64,000 nt of DNA from Fragum whitleyi (taxonomy: Eukaryota; Mollusca; Bivalvia; Cardiida; Cardiidae), in the NCBI GenBank assembly GCA_948146395.1, contig OX411547.1, positions 62,563,610 through 62,627,609 of the forward strand, read 5' to 3'. The position numbers were made by a program, and so were the translations under genes. Each line of letters opens with the position of its first letter. Position 1 is the stretch's first letter. The notes below the pieces were generated by a model. That model worked only from the letters and a program-made list of their open reading frames with translations. It made no database searches and had not been told where the DNA came from. This document shows positions 61,901 to 64,000 of the stretch, piece by piece.

Positions 61901-63383
61901 GTAGAGCTTCGTTTGTTGTTGTTATTTTATCAGTATTAGTAGAAGTCGTATTTTTGTTTGTATGTGATAGAAAAGCTGAAGGGACTAGTAGGTTACATTC
62001 ACATTGGAAATCATTATTGTGTTCATTTTTTTCGAATGAACTTGATAAAGTGTTAAGTAGGTAAAATGATAGCCTTATTCGAAAATTATTTCATTTTTTA
62101 ATGTCTTCTTTAATTAATTGGTAAACAAATAGTAAAAACGCCACCACTTCCGATAAAAAAATCATAAGTGATTGTAAGACAGAAAACATAAAAAAATTGA
62201 GTAAGAAAAATAATATACCTACTATACGGTTTGAACTCGTGGTCTCCCGATCAATGGGCAGATGTCTTAACCTCTACACCACCGATTTGATCAGTATAAT
62301 AGCTGCCAGTTAACACTTAATGCGTAAATCTAATTCGGAAATCGTCGATCATCGGGATTTTCCGATTTCTCTCACGGAAAATAAACAGTCTCAGGCGAAA
62401 CTAGCCAAGGAATACGTGTAATGAAATTAAGTGGGTATAGGGGTATATTGTGTTATTCTTGTGTCTTTCTGAATCATGTGAAAACGATATTAGCAACAAC
62501 TACACAAAACATCACAGCCTATGAACTTGATAATAAATCGAAGTATCGCATTGTTTTATTTTATGCGTAGTGTGAATTTTAAATAAATCGTTTACTATCT
62601 CTGATGTTACATTGAACTTCGTAGAAAATAGATGAGTTTTCGTCAAATTCCTGCGTATCTCTTCCATAAAGAAGCACCATTCGGAACACCACTCGGCCAA
62701 TCTCACGATCAACCTCGGATGTACATAGACGGACTATTTTTAAAAATTACGGGAAAACCTTAGAAAAACTCGATGACGTCACTTTAAATGGCGTTAGCCC
62801 TCGAAACTGTGAGTGAAAACATTTGACGTCGCCAACGCTACTCGTTTAAGTCACTGACGTGAAACCATCGTATCCTCATGTAAATATCTTTAGATTCTTA
62901 AATAACGGCTGAAAAAATCTTAACTTTTGAGAATGATTCGTCTTTCTCAAAAATTAAGACTTTTCAGCCGTCATTTACTGTAAAAGATATAAATCTACAA
63001 TGCTAGCTTTTCTTACACTGTTTCCGTCAACAAAATGCACGATTTTGCTACATACCCATGAAAGAAGCATATCAATGTCGATATTGCCGAAAACTAATAA
63101 GCTGAGATCGGGATGATCGAGTGGACATCGGAAAAAAATTCGTGTTGCGATCGCGAAAATGACGTGAAGTAAAAAAAAAAGCCAGGAGGAATGGATTTAG
63201 GCAAACTGTTTATTCATCAAAAACTTCGTTTTAAAATTTCTTTTTTTAAAGGTCCTGTTTGTCCGAGGAAAGGCCAGGTCGCATTAACGTTCACTCATTG
63301 CAACAATGTTCTGAAATGCCCTGTAGGCTTCACCTGTGAGGGACAAAGTGGCGGGAAAAAGTCATTTGGTTTCTGTTGTCCAG
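19917..63383 (+). CDS. Secreted cysteine-rich mosaic protein (WAP / lustrin-type / half-VWC modules), 18 exons, 3' end outside window
   Basis: Spliced gene assembled by eye: 18 coding exons at 19917-19974, 26872-27036, 27991-28134, 28762-28911, 30103-30183, 32883-32966, 36414-36494, 37414-37497, 38403-38486, 38727-38810, 42232-42345, 43936-44046, 45712-45852, 54010-54138, 55629-55709, 56434-56544, 57848-58000 and 63252-63383. All introns are GT..AG and all junctions phase 1, so each internal exon is a symmetric cassette. The first 19 residues are a hydrophobic signal peptide. Module order: WAP x2, lustrin-type, VWC C-half x6, VWC N-half/pacifastin-like x2, lustrin-type x2, C-half, N-half, lustrin-type x2. 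No transmembrane segment is seen after the signal peptide, and no stop codon within the window. Lustrin and WAP modules are known from mollusc shell matrix proteins (lustrin A, perlwapin), and WAP and pacifastin modules also occur in protease inhibitors. The specific role here is inferred and I do not recognise a named orthologue. Confidence 0.88.
19987..20414. mobile_element. Palindrome-core MITE at the start of intron 1
   Basis: Degraded left end CAATTAATATAATCG begins 12 bp after the exon 1 donor. The body matches the family (CATTCATTCATTCCAAACAC), and the right end is CACGATATTGTCAACTC before TA. Confidence 0.65.
20803..21290 (+). repeat. Tandem duplication of about 237 bp, intron 1
   Basis: Two copies share TGTACTTTTCAATT, ATATCAGAGAAGAT, GACAATCGTGGGATCG, AGGCATATTGGGGAAAATGC and end in long T runs. 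They differ by small indels, so the duplication is not recent. Confidence 0.75.
21650..21733 (+). mobile_element. SINE fragment, intron 1
   Basis: TCTCACTAATGGGTTGATAA, GACCTATGTGAGATATCAGC and GGGAAGAAGTGATGGTAATACC match the SINE centre only. Confidence 0.55.
22283..22397 (+). mobile_element. SINE 3' fragment, intron 1
   Basis: AATACCAGGAACCCATTGTT, GCTCCAGCCGCCGCGATATA and GTTGAAAGCGGCGTTAAACT with an AATCAATTAATCAATC tail. Confidence 0.65.
23371..23617. mobile_element. hAT-like MITE
   Basis: Ends CAGGGGTCCGTTTTACTAAAC and GTTTAGTAAAACAGGCCCC form inverted repeats, extending into CTTACGA/TCGTAAG. Length is about 247 bp. CAGGGG-type ends suggest the hAT group, but I could not fix an 8-bp duplication. 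Intron 1. Confidence 0.6.
24391..25550 (+). repeat. Hairpin head and AAGGTCA-rich minisatellite (about 150 bp x 7)
   Basis: Head ATGCCCCATCGATAGATCGG then GGCATATTG and TTTGTCCG. Units of about 150 bp begin TTTAACCTTGGTCATAACTT (about 24692, 24839, 24990, 25139, 25290, 25445), after a diverged first unit at about 24458. Each carries several AAGGTCA motifs. It lies in intron 1. Confidence 0.82.
26507..26776 (+). mobile_element. tRNA-SINE, intron 1, 95 bp before exon 2
   Basis: Degraded A box region CGCAGCCATAGCACAAC; B box GAGTTCGATTTCC; body GAGGGATATCAGCTAGATGC; tail CAAACAAACAAA. Confidence 0.75.
26872..27036 (+). CDS. Exon 2: WAP domain 1
   Basis: Residues 20-74. The acceptor is TTTCAAG and the donor GTAAGA; phase 1 in and out, 55 codons. 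Eight cysteines are arranged as in a WAP four-disulfide core: CPAP, NC, KKC, FDC, a CC pair (YQKCC), SSC and PVC. The acidic stretch KDDFDC before the CC pair is the usual WAP core. WAP modules occur in protease inhibitors, antimicrobial proteins and the nacre protein perlwapin. Confidence 0.9.
27495..27746 (+). mobile_element. tRNA-SINE, intron 2
   Basis: B box GGGTTCAATCCC, body CCATTGTTAGGTGCTCCGGC and GTTAAAAGTGGCGTTAAATT; the A box is degraded. Confidence 0.65.
27894..27940. repeat. Perfect 21-bp-arm hairpin in intron 2
   Basis: Arms AAAACCTCGTAACTACAGCTT and its exact complement, with a 5-nt loop AGATC, 50 bp upstream of exon 3. Confidence 0.85.
27991..28134 (+). CDS. Exon 3: WAP domain 2 with an extra cysteine
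   Basis: Residues 75-122. The acceptor is GTTGTTTCAG and the donor GTATCT; phase 1 both sides, 48 codons. The WAP pattern is GCP, GTC, RQC, RDC, SEKCC, NGC and YQC. It also has a ninth cysteine two residues after C4 (RDCDC), which is unusual for a WAP core and leaves an unpaired or alternatively paired thiol. A perfect 21-bp-arm hairpin lies about 50 bp upstream in the intron. Confidence 0.9.
28500..28653. mobile_element. Partial palindrome-core MITE, intron 3
   Basis: Right third: GAGTGAGTGTTTGGAATGAA, GGAGCGCTGAGTGAGCGATT, GTCAATTTCACGACC. Confidence 0.6.
28762..28911 (+). CDS. Exon 4: lustrin-type six-cysteine module 1
   Basis: Residues 123-172. The acceptor is TTATTTCACAG and the donor GTAAGA; phase 1, 50 codons. 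The pattern is C-x9-C-x7-C-x5-C then a CC pair: VCKYG, ATC, DCPKGYTC and GVCC. The CPkGyTC...GvCC signature matches the lustrin cysteine-rich repeat family found in mollusc and ecdysozoan extracellular proteins. A proline-rich tail (NPPIKPG) links to the next module. Confidence 0.85.
30103..30183 (+). CDS. Exon 5: VWC C-half-like module 1
   Basis: Residues 173-199, 27 codons, phase 1 both sides (acceptor AATAATTTCAG, donor GTATAA). The pattern is DC-x4-C-x4-C-x9-CC-x2-C, ending in PG. This equals the last six cysteines of a VWC/chordin CR domain (C..xC....C........CC..C) without the preceding N-half. It is the first of six consecutive exons of this type. Confidence 0.88.
31052..31287. mobile_element. 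TTAA-flanked MITE, family T1, copy 2
   Basis: 236 bp between TTAA at 31048-31051 and TTAA at 31288-31291, with ends CAATTGTCATGCTGAA and TTTAGCATGACAAGGG. It lies in intron 5. Confidence 0.72.
31847..32276. mobile_element. Complete palindrome-core MITE, intron 5
   Basis: TA on both sides (31845-31846, 32277-32278), left end CAGTTAACAAAATCGTGAAA, right end TTTCACGATGCTGTTAAATG. A solo right end of the same family follows at about 32327-32383. Confidence 0.85.
32883..32966 (+). CDS. Exon 6: VWC C-half-like module 2
   Basis: Residues 200-227, 28 codons, phase 1 both sides (acceptor TTCTTTTTCAG, donor GTAAGT). It reads DCKMVVCPLLPC, then PPGQCC and SVC. The C-P-x-x-P-C spacing and the GQCC pair are closest to canonical VWC C-termini such as those of chordin/kielin-type proteins. 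Confidence 0.88.
33407..33463. repeat. (AAT)n microsatellite
   Basis: Interrupted AAT/ATT array immediately upstream of LINE 1, possibly part of its insertion site. Confidence 0.85.
33485..35075 (+). mobile_element. LINE 1: 5'-truncated CR1/L2-type retrotransposon, split by a MITE
   Basis: Reverse transcriptase fragment running from about 33508 to 34261 and resuming at 34701 to a stop at 34938-34940. Visible motifs: GVPQGS, the YADD catalytic box, DLGV, the LDFCN and LQRVQNQAARL region, LHWLPV, and a terminal LKTHLFR. The C-terminal motifs and the 3' tail (GCGCTATACAAATGAAG then a TTGTATTTGTATTG end) are typical of CR1/L2 elements. The 5' two thirds, including the endonuclease, are missing. 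The left end abuts an AAT microsatellite. It lies in intron 6 in the same orientation as the host gene. Confidence 0.88.
34262..34698 (+). mobile_element. 437-bp palindrome-core MITE nested in LINE 1
   Basis: Terminal inverted repeats begin CAGTTAAC and end TTAACTG, flanked by TA duplicated at 34260-34261 and 34699-34700. Skipping the MITE and one TA restores the LINE frame exactly (codons for VFQVV followed by HGTAPAYLS), which fixes both ends. A central hairpin of GGTAATC...GATTACC surrounds a shorter AAATTTTGTTCA palindrome. Confidence 0.93.
35202..35638. mobile_element. Complete palindrome-core MITE, intron 6
   Basis: Exactly 437 bp between TA dinucleotides; ends CAGTTAAAAACATCG and CGATGTTATTAACTG; central hairpin at about 35303-35367. 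It begins about 125 bp after the LINE 1 tail. Confidence 0.9.
35798..36234. mobile_element. Complete palindrome-core MITE, intron 6, opposite orientation
   Basis: 437 bp between TA at 35796-35797 and 36235-36236; ends CAGTTATTTACATCG and CAATGTTGTTAACTG. The body is the reverse of the 35202 copy. It lies 160 bp from its neighbour. Confidence 0.9.
36235..36310. mobile_element. GGTCGC-motif repeat end, upstream of exon 7
   Basis: TTAAACGGTCGCTTAATGGC and GTGGTCGCTCGAACAAGATC match the right end of the family. It directly adjoins a MITE. A further fragment lies at about 33326-33400. Confidence 0.45.
36414..36494 (+). CDS. Exon 7: VWC C-half-like module 3
   Basis: Residues 228-254, 27 codons, phase 1 (acceptor TTATAATTTCAG, donor GTAGGC). 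It reads DCSRILCPMPLC, then PKGQCCPQC. It lies about 180 bp downstream of a complete 437-bp MITE and close to a fragment of a GGTCGC-motif repeat, so its acceptor side is crowded by repeats. Confidence 0.88.
36653..37073. mobile_element. MULE-like MITE, right end truncated
   Basis: Starts CATTCGGAGCACCACTCGGCC and shares the central TTAATTTTTGAGAATG hairpin (36808-36870), the TGACTTAAACGAGTAGCGTT segment and GTACATCCGAGGTTGATC with the 58347 copy. It ends before the right TIR. Intron 7. Confidence 0.75.
37414..37497 (+). CDS. Exon 8: VWC C-half-like module 4
   Basis: Residues 255-282, 28 codons, phase 1 (acceptor TATTTTCTTTCAG). The donor is GTTTGT, a weaker than usual 5' splice site. It reads DCSKPVCPAVPC, then TNECCPIC and EPG. 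The conserved CNNPV segment between cysteines 3 and 4 matches the CPNPV of typical VWC domains. Confidence 0.87.
38403..38486 (+). CDS. Exon 9: VWC C-half-like module 5
   Basis: Residues 283-310, 28 codons, phase 1 (acceptor TTATTTCTTTAG, donor GTAAAT). It reads DCSKVFCLLPPPC, then PPGECCLRC. One extra proline gives x5 rather than x4 between cysteines 2 and 3. It is followed by the shortest intron of the gene (240 bp). Confidence 0.88.
38727..38810 (+). CDS. Exon 10: VWC C-half-like module 6
   Basis: Residues 311-338, 28 codons, phase 1 (acceptor ATATTTCAG). The donor GTTCGT is non-consensus at position +3. It reads DCRDTICPAVFC, then GPGDCCGKC and PPG. A degraded MITE begins only about 20 bp after the donor. 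Confidence 0.85.
38832..39259. mobile_element. Degraded palindrome-core MITE, intron 10
   Basis: Body GAATGAGTGTGTGGAGCGAA, a central hairpin with an ATCGCTAATTTCGTCAG arm (about 38935-39000), right end CTCGATGTTACTAACTG. The left end is eroded close to the exon 10 donor. Confidence 0.7.
39359..39786. mobile_element. Palindrome-core MITE, intron 10
   Basis: TA-flanked; ends CAGTTAAGAACATC and CACGATGTTTTAACTA. The hairpin arm TTATTACCTCCCT is duplicated at 39501-39535. Confidence 0.8.
39966..40408. mobile_element. Palindrome-core MITE, intron 10, opposite orientation
   Basis: 443 bp between TA dinucleotides; ends CAGTTAATCACATAATG and CACGATGTTGTTAACTG. Third copy in tandem with 38832 and 39359. 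Confidence 0.87.
41091..41165 (+). other. tRNA-like pseudo-gene fragment
   Basis: TCAGTGGTCTAGAGGTAGAG (A-box-like) and CTGAGTTCGTATCAC (B-box-like) after a short GT run. It cannot fold into a clear acceptor stem by eye, so it is probably a tRNA-derived repeat head. Confidence 0.4.
42232..42345 (+). CDS. Exon 11: VWC N-half / pacifastin-like module 1
   Basis: Residues 339-376, 38 codons, phase 1 (acceptor ATCATTTCAG, donor GTGAGG). The pattern is C-x16-CNTCFC-x3-G-x3-CT-x3-C. Pacifastin inhibitors have CNxCxC...CTxxxC with a shorter first loop (x9-12). The loop here (YKGKTYNVGQSF) matches the first half of VWC domains, which I prefer. No C-half follows in the next exon. Confidence 0.85.
42745..42900. 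mobile_element. Fragment of palindrome-core MITE, intron 11
   Basis: GGGAGGTAAAGAGTATCACT, a short inverted core, ATTACCTCCGTTTAATTGCA and CACTCCCATTCAATCGATTA match the family centre. Both ends are missing. Confidence 0.5.
43656..43922. mobile_element. Inverted-repeat MITE ending 13 bp before exon 12
   Basis: Imperfect terminal inverted repeats of about 60 bp: left GAGCCGGGGTTATAA...GAGAATTTTCTCAAATTT, right its complement ending TTATAACCTCGAGCCCTG. The middle is AT-rich. A half copy of the same family hosts LINE 2. Confidence 0.7.
43936..44046 (+). CDS. Exon 12: VWC N-half / pacifastin-like module 2
   Basis: Residues 377-413, 37 codons, phase 1 (acceptor CTTTTTACAG, donor GTAGGT). The pattern is CEYGGVSYDSG, then CNTCNC, CT and AC. 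It contains an N-C-T glycosylation sequon. The acceptor polypyrimidine tract directly abuts the right end of an inverted-repeat MITE (43656-43922). Confidence 0.85.
44378..44800. mobile_element. Palindrome-core MITE, intron 12
   Basis: Left end CAGTTCACTACATCGTGAAA, central hairpin GAGGTAATCCAACATCGC (44471 onward), right end TTTCACGATATTATTG (eroded). Confidence 0.75.
44898..45301. mobile_element. Degraded palindrome-core MITE, intron 12
   Basis: TTTAACAACACCATAAGCAG, CCAATATTGCTCATTTGTCC, GAGCTTTTGGAATGAATG and an eroded right end near 45301. Confidence 0.6.
45712..45852 (+). CDS. Exon 13: lustrin-type six-cysteine module 2
   Basis: Residues 414-460, 47 codons, phase 1 (acceptor TTTCGTTGTAG, donor GTACGT). 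Cysteines are YCKNG, DKC, QCPKGTKC and GLCC, as in exon 4. The segment before the CC pair is longer (SLVPPNVSDGMG). It is followed by the longest intron (8157 bp), which contains LINE 2 and SINEs. Confidence 0.85.
45990..46455. mobile_element. Fragments of palindrome-core MITE split by a SINE, intron 13
   Basis: Family body at about 45995-46110 (CATTCATTCATTCATTCC...) and about 46374-46455 (ATAGTTCTACGATTTCAATG, TTATTGGTCCGTGAAAACAC) on either side of the 46121 SINE. Confidence 0.5.
46121..46372 (+). mobile_element. tRNA-SINE, intron 13
   Basis: Head CATAGCGCAGTTGGTTAGGC and B box GGGTTCGATCCCC; body GTGAGATAACAGTCGTAGGC; GTTGAAAGCGACGTAAAAAC; tail CAAACAAACAAAT. It is inserted within MITE sequence. 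Confidence 0.82.
46462..46521. mobile_element. Half copy of the 43656-type MITE, interrupted by LINE 2
   Basis: ATTACGGCTTTTATCTCGAA and TTGAATTGAAAATGAGAAAG match the right half of 43656-43922. The terminal TATAACCTCGG appears after LINE 2 at 48577. Confidence 0.65.
46522..48576 (+). mobile_element. LINE 2: 5'-truncated non-LTR retrotransposon
   Basis: Continuous LINE reverse transcriptase to a stop at 48401-48403, then about 170 bp of 3' UTR ending in ATAAAGAATTTTGACTTGAC-type tandem TTGAC units. Left of the element is the right half of a 43656-type MITE, whose terminal bases (TATAACCTCGG) resume directly after the 3' tail, so the LINE inserted into that MITE. It is in intron 13, sense to the host gene. 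The clade is not assigned. Confidence 0.9.
46528..48403 (+). pseudogene. LINE 2 reverse transcriptase with one frameshift
   Basis: The open frame runs from about 46528 (LPEIFIECK region) to 47532. Motifs in order: GVIVPVPKKGD, NYRAITL, FGFREKRNTVD, FVDFRKAFD, GVKQGEPLSPLLF, the catalytic FADD box (LLFADDTVLIS), and FTYLGVTI. Homology then moves to another frame near 47505-47520, in a T-rich stretch, and continues to 48403 with SPILNYGSEIWG and a C-terminal zinc motif (CEQCSMNAIEDEYHFLLVC). The rest of the protein is intact, so the copy is young or the shift is a sequence error at a homopolymer. The N-terminal endonuclease is absent. Confidence 0.88.
48640..48835. mobile_element. Fragment of palindrome-core MITE, intron 13
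   Basis: GATTTGAATGAAATGTTGAA, GATTTGAGTTGGTGTTTGG and a decayed right part. Confidence 0.45.
48851..49257. mobile_element. Palindrome-core MITE, intron 13
   Basis: Left end CTGTTAACAACATG, body CAAACACTCACTCAAACC, central hairpin TCGCTTATTTTGTTCATCTT (about 49105-49173), right end TACGGTTTTGTTAAT. Confidence 0.7.
49258..51263. other. Intron 13 unique segment, nothing recognised
   Basis: Less repeat-like than its surroundings. Frames at 49770-49964 and 49891-50148 are open but lack cysteine modules, splice framing or family motifs. Confidence 0.5.
51264..51535 (+). mobile_element. tRNA-SINE, intron 13
   Basis: Head GCCATAGCGCATTTGGTAGC and B box GGATTCGATCCCC; body AATACCAGGAATCCATTGTT; GTTGAAAGCGGTGTAAAATC; short tail. 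Confidence 0.82.
51536..54009. other. Intron 13 distal part, nothing recognised
   Basis: AT-rich intron; a short palindrome AGATTCTAAGCTTAGAATCT at about 52450. No cysteine-rich exon flanked by AG and GT was found before exon 14. Confidence 0.55.
54010..54138 (+). CDS. Exon 14: lustrin-type six-cysteine module 3
   Basis: Residues 461-503, 43 codons, phase 1 (acceptor AACCATTTCAG, donor GTAAGT). Cysteines are VCPNG, YC, SCPKGFTC and GFCC. The CPKGFTCEYPEG...YGFCC motif is very close to exon 18, suggesting recent duplication of this module type. Confidence 0.88.
54981..55275. mobile_element. GGTCGC-motif repeat, second copy
   Basis: GTTTACTGTATTAAGCGACC, then CACTTACGGCACCACC, as in the 56615 copy; the right end (GTGGTTTCTCGAGCAAGATG) is eroded. 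Confidence 0.5.
55629..55709 (+). CDS. Exon 15: VWC C-half-like module 7
   Basis: Residues 504-530, 27 codons, phase 1 (acceptor TTTTAATTCCAG, donor GTATGC). It reads DCTFVRCGKPEC, then ATDCCFRC and PG. It is separated from the six-exon block by N-half and lustrin-type exons, so module order is shuffled. A 19-G run lies 128 bp into the following intron. Confidence 0.87.
55837..55855 (+). repeat. Poly-G run (19 G)
   Basis: Nineteen consecutive G on the sense strand in intron 15, 128 bp after the exon 15 donor. It is able in principle to form a quadruplex in the pre-mRNA. Confidence 0.85.
56119..56369. mobile_element. Internally deleted palindrome-core MITE, intron 15
   Basis: Left end AGTTAGTGCAACATCGTGAA, central hairpin CAATATCGCTCATTTTATCC to TATTTATTACCTCCC, then a jump from AATCAGACGC directly to TTCACGATGTTATTCACTG. 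The right arm body is missing (about 250 bp total). It ends 64 bp before exon 16. Confidence 0.7.
56434..56544 (+). CDS. Exon 16: VWC N-half / pacifastin-like module 3
   Basis: Residues 531-567, 37 codons, phase 1 (acceptor TTTGATCACAG, donor GTATGT). It reads PCVVNGVTYPSG, then CNQCTC, CT and GC. The acceptor tract is weak in pyrimidines. The leftover base is C, not the usual G, so the junction codon with exon 17 encodes Leu instead of Gly, Asp, Ala or Glu. An ATT microsatellite follows the donor. Confidence 0.85.
56556..56597. repeat. (ATT)n microsatellite
   Basis: Interrupted ATT array about 12 bp after the exon 16 donor. Confidence 0.75.
56615..56964. mobile_element. GGTCGC-motif TIR repeat, complete copy
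   Basis: Starts TACAGTAAACCTTGTATTAA and ends AATGTCGACTGTA; both ends carry the AAGCGACC/GGTCGCTT motif, repeated at the right end. A perfect palindrome (about 56779-56818, arms AACTCAATAGAATCGTCA) lies inside. Superfamily not assigned. Confidence 0.6.
57118..57210. mobile_element. Fragment of the 23371-type MITE
   Basis: GTAGAAGCAACTTTGATTTT, GACTTACGCAAAATGACCGT and the end AACAGGCCCCGG match the right part of the 23371-23617 element. Confidence 0.55.
57391..57761. mobile_element. Palindrome-core MITE, intron 16, shortened
   Basis: TA before CAGTTAATTGCTAACTCAG; family body and central hairpin (about 57598-57663); right end TTTCACGATTTTCTTTACTG. The outer left arm has a small deletion. 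It ends 86 bp before exon 17. Confidence 0.7.
57848..58000 (+). CDS. Exon 17: lustrin-type six-cysteine module 4
   Basis: Residues 568-618, 51 codons, phase 1 (acceptor TTCACTTCTAG, donor GTAGGT). Cysteines are GCDSG, KC, DCPDGYGC and GFCC. The loop before CC is the longest of the set (about 22 residues, hydrophobic SPILVLPIHL). It contains no stop codon and no evident splice signal. Confidence 0.85.
58095..58290. mobile_element. Fragment of palindrome-core MITE, intron 17
   Basis: AAAACCATTCTAAAACATTT, CATTCATTCTATACACTCAC, AATATCGCTATTTTCGTTCA. The right half is missing. Confidence 0.45.
58347..58807. mobile_element. MULE-like MITE with 9-bp target duplication, complete copy
   Basis: TIRs CATTCGGAACATCACTCGGCC (5' part) and GGCCGAGTGGTGTTCCGAATG (3' part) differ by one base. 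Direct repeats CGATTGGGT (58338-58346) and CGATAGGGT (58808-58816) flank it. A 9-bp duplication points to the Mutator superfamily. A central hairpin (about 58528-58594) has 28-bp arms of TCTTAATTTTTGAGAATG. Confidence 0.72.
58842..59607. mobile_element. TTAA-flanked 766-bp element, family T2 (piggyBac-type target site)
   Basis: Flanked by TTAA at 58838-58841 and 59608-59611. The terminal inverted repeats GGTGGCAATGGACA and TGTCCATTGCTACC match at 13 of 14 positions. No transposase frame is visible inside, so it is non-autonomous. It begins about 20 bp after the MULE-like MITE in intron 17. Confidence 0.7.
60103..60172 (+). other. tRNA-like pseudo-gene fragment
   Basis: ATAGCTCAGTCGATACAGGT and CTTGAGTTCAAACCTCCG resemble A and B boxes. 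No closed acceptor stem was found. Confidence 0.4.
60331..61752. mobile_element. Mariner-like 1.42-kb TIR element
   Basis: TA at 60329-60330 and 61753-61754 flank terminal inverted repeats CGAGGGTTGTCCCAAGAATT and the complement of GTTCACGAATTTCTGGGACG. The repeat continues through GTGAACTTTT on both sides (about 30 bp). TIRs starting CGAGGG with a TA duplication are typical of IS630-Tc1-mariner elements. The interior has no long frame resembling a DDD/DDE transposase. Confidence 0.72.
62226..62286 (-). other. tRNA-like pseudo-gene fragment
   Basis: On the - strand, GGTGGTGTAGAGGTTAAGAC and ACCACGAGTTCAAACCG resemble A and B boxes. The acceptor stem is not complementary. Confidence 0.4.
62678..63060. 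mobile_element. MULE-like MITE, opposite orientation, one end lost
   Basis: Begins CATTCGGAACACCACTCGGCC and reads the family in reverse: GATCAACCTCGGATGTAC, AACGCTACTCGTTTAAGTCA, then the central hairpin (about 62905-62972). It fades near 63060 without a TIR. It lies about 190 bp upstream of exon 18. Confidence 0.75.
63252..63383 (+). CDS. Exon 18: lustrin-type six-cysteine module 5 (last exon in window)
   Basis: Residues 619-662, 44 codons, phase 1 (acceptor TTTTTTTAAAG, donor GTAGGT). Cysteines are VCPRKG, HC, KCPVGFTC and GFCC. The good donor at 63384 and absence of a stop show that the gene continues beyond the right edge. A complete MITE follows in the intron (63535-63959). Confidence 0.87.
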
Positions 63384-63534
63384 GTAGGTGTCATTGACGG
63401 ACTTTTGCTATAAGTAGTATATGAAACTCTTTGGTAGTAAACAAACCGACACAGCTAAGACCAATCAGGATCGGCCCATTACGAAATAAGTATACTACCT
63501 ATCTAGAATGAGCCTTCTATTCTACAGTTAGTTA

Positions 63535-63959
63535 CATCGTGCAATTGACTTTCACCTCAATCAAAACCATTCTAAATCGCTCACTCGGCGCTCCATTCAT
63601 TCATTCCAAACACTAACTCAAACTATTCACAAACGCTCGACCCACTGAAAAGTATAGAATCACAACATCATTCAAAATTAATTTTGATAGAGAAAAATCG
63701 TGATTTCACTGACACAATTCAAATTGTTAGCGTCTCATAGGTTCTTGAAGAAATAGGAAGCTATGTATAGAACTTGTATGCTTATTTTATTAAAAGGAGG
63801 TAATCAATACCGCTAATTTTATTCATCCTGAGCAAAATTTGCGATAAAGGATTACCTCCCTTTAAATTCACTCAACACTCGCTCCACACACTCATTCAAT
63901 TTCGTTCCTAAATCATTCCAAATCATTCACCTTATCAAATATCAGGATGTTGTTAACTG
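63535..63959. mobile_element. Palindrome-core MITE, intron 18
   Basis: TA-flanked (63533-63534, 63960-63961); ends CAGTTAGTTACATCGTGC and AGGATGTTGTTAACTG; central hairpin AGGAGGTAATCAATACCGC...GGATTACCTCCC. Confidence 0.87.
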
Positions 63960-64000
63960 TATGTTTCTATATGATAACTTGCGCAATACGGTATCTCGTT

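Noticed and set aside
1..64000. CRISPR arrays, prokaryotic operons, phage or plasmid modules
   Set aside because: The regular repeats are minisatellites with units of about 150 bp and no spacers; all coding evidence is intron-split and eukaryotic.

Overview
The window is eukaryotic and looks molluscan, most likely bivalve. It is AT-rich, genes are split into small exons with GT/AG introns, and the intervening DNA is crowded with short transposons. Repeats with a GCTCACCTGAGCAC-type hairpin head, tRNA-derived SINEs ending in CAAA/CAAT tails, and the lustrin-type and WAP cysteine modules fit a mollusc. Species is not determinable from sequence alone. There are no bacterial-type genes, operons or CRISPR.

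The window holds one clear host gene, on the + strand, from an ATG at 19917 to the right edge, still open at 63383. I assembled 18 coding exons (1987 nt, 662 complete codons) by reading GT/AG junctions. Every internal exon is a multiple of 3 nt and every junction is phase 1. The product starts with a signal peptide, followed by two WAP four-disulfide modules (exons 2-3), one lustrin-type six-cysteine module (exon 4), and six modules resembling the C-terminal half of a von Willebrand factor C (VWC) domain (exons 5-10). Next come two modules resembling the N-terminal VWC half or a pacifastin-like module (exons 11-12), two lustrin-type modules (13-14), one C-half (15), one N-half (16) and two lustrin-type modules (17-18). 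It is a secreted, extremely cysteine-rich mosaic protein. A role in extracellular or shell matrix, or in protease inhibition, is inference from module types only.

Positions 1-19820 have no intact gene. They hold SINEs, hairpin-headed minisatellite arrays, a long-hairpin MITE, and two decayed coding remnants on the - strand: a Mutator-like transposase first-exon remnant (about 8.3-8.75 kb) and a jockey-type LINE ORF1 zinc-knuckle remnant (about 12.74-13.09 kb).

The introns are transposon-rich. A roughly 437-bp TA-flanked MITE with an internal palindrome occurs in about 20 full or partial copies. One copy sits inside a CR1/L2-type LINE at 34262-34698, and the LINE reading frame resumes exactly when the MITE plus one TA is skipped. 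A second LINE (46.5-48.6 kb) lies in intron 13 and carries one frameshift. Other elements include a 9-bp-TSD MULE-like MITE, two TTAA-type MITE families, a 1.42-kb mariner-like TIR element, and a minisatellite dense in AAGGTCA motifs in intron 1. Two MITEs closely bracket exon 1, and another ends about 13 bp before exon 12.
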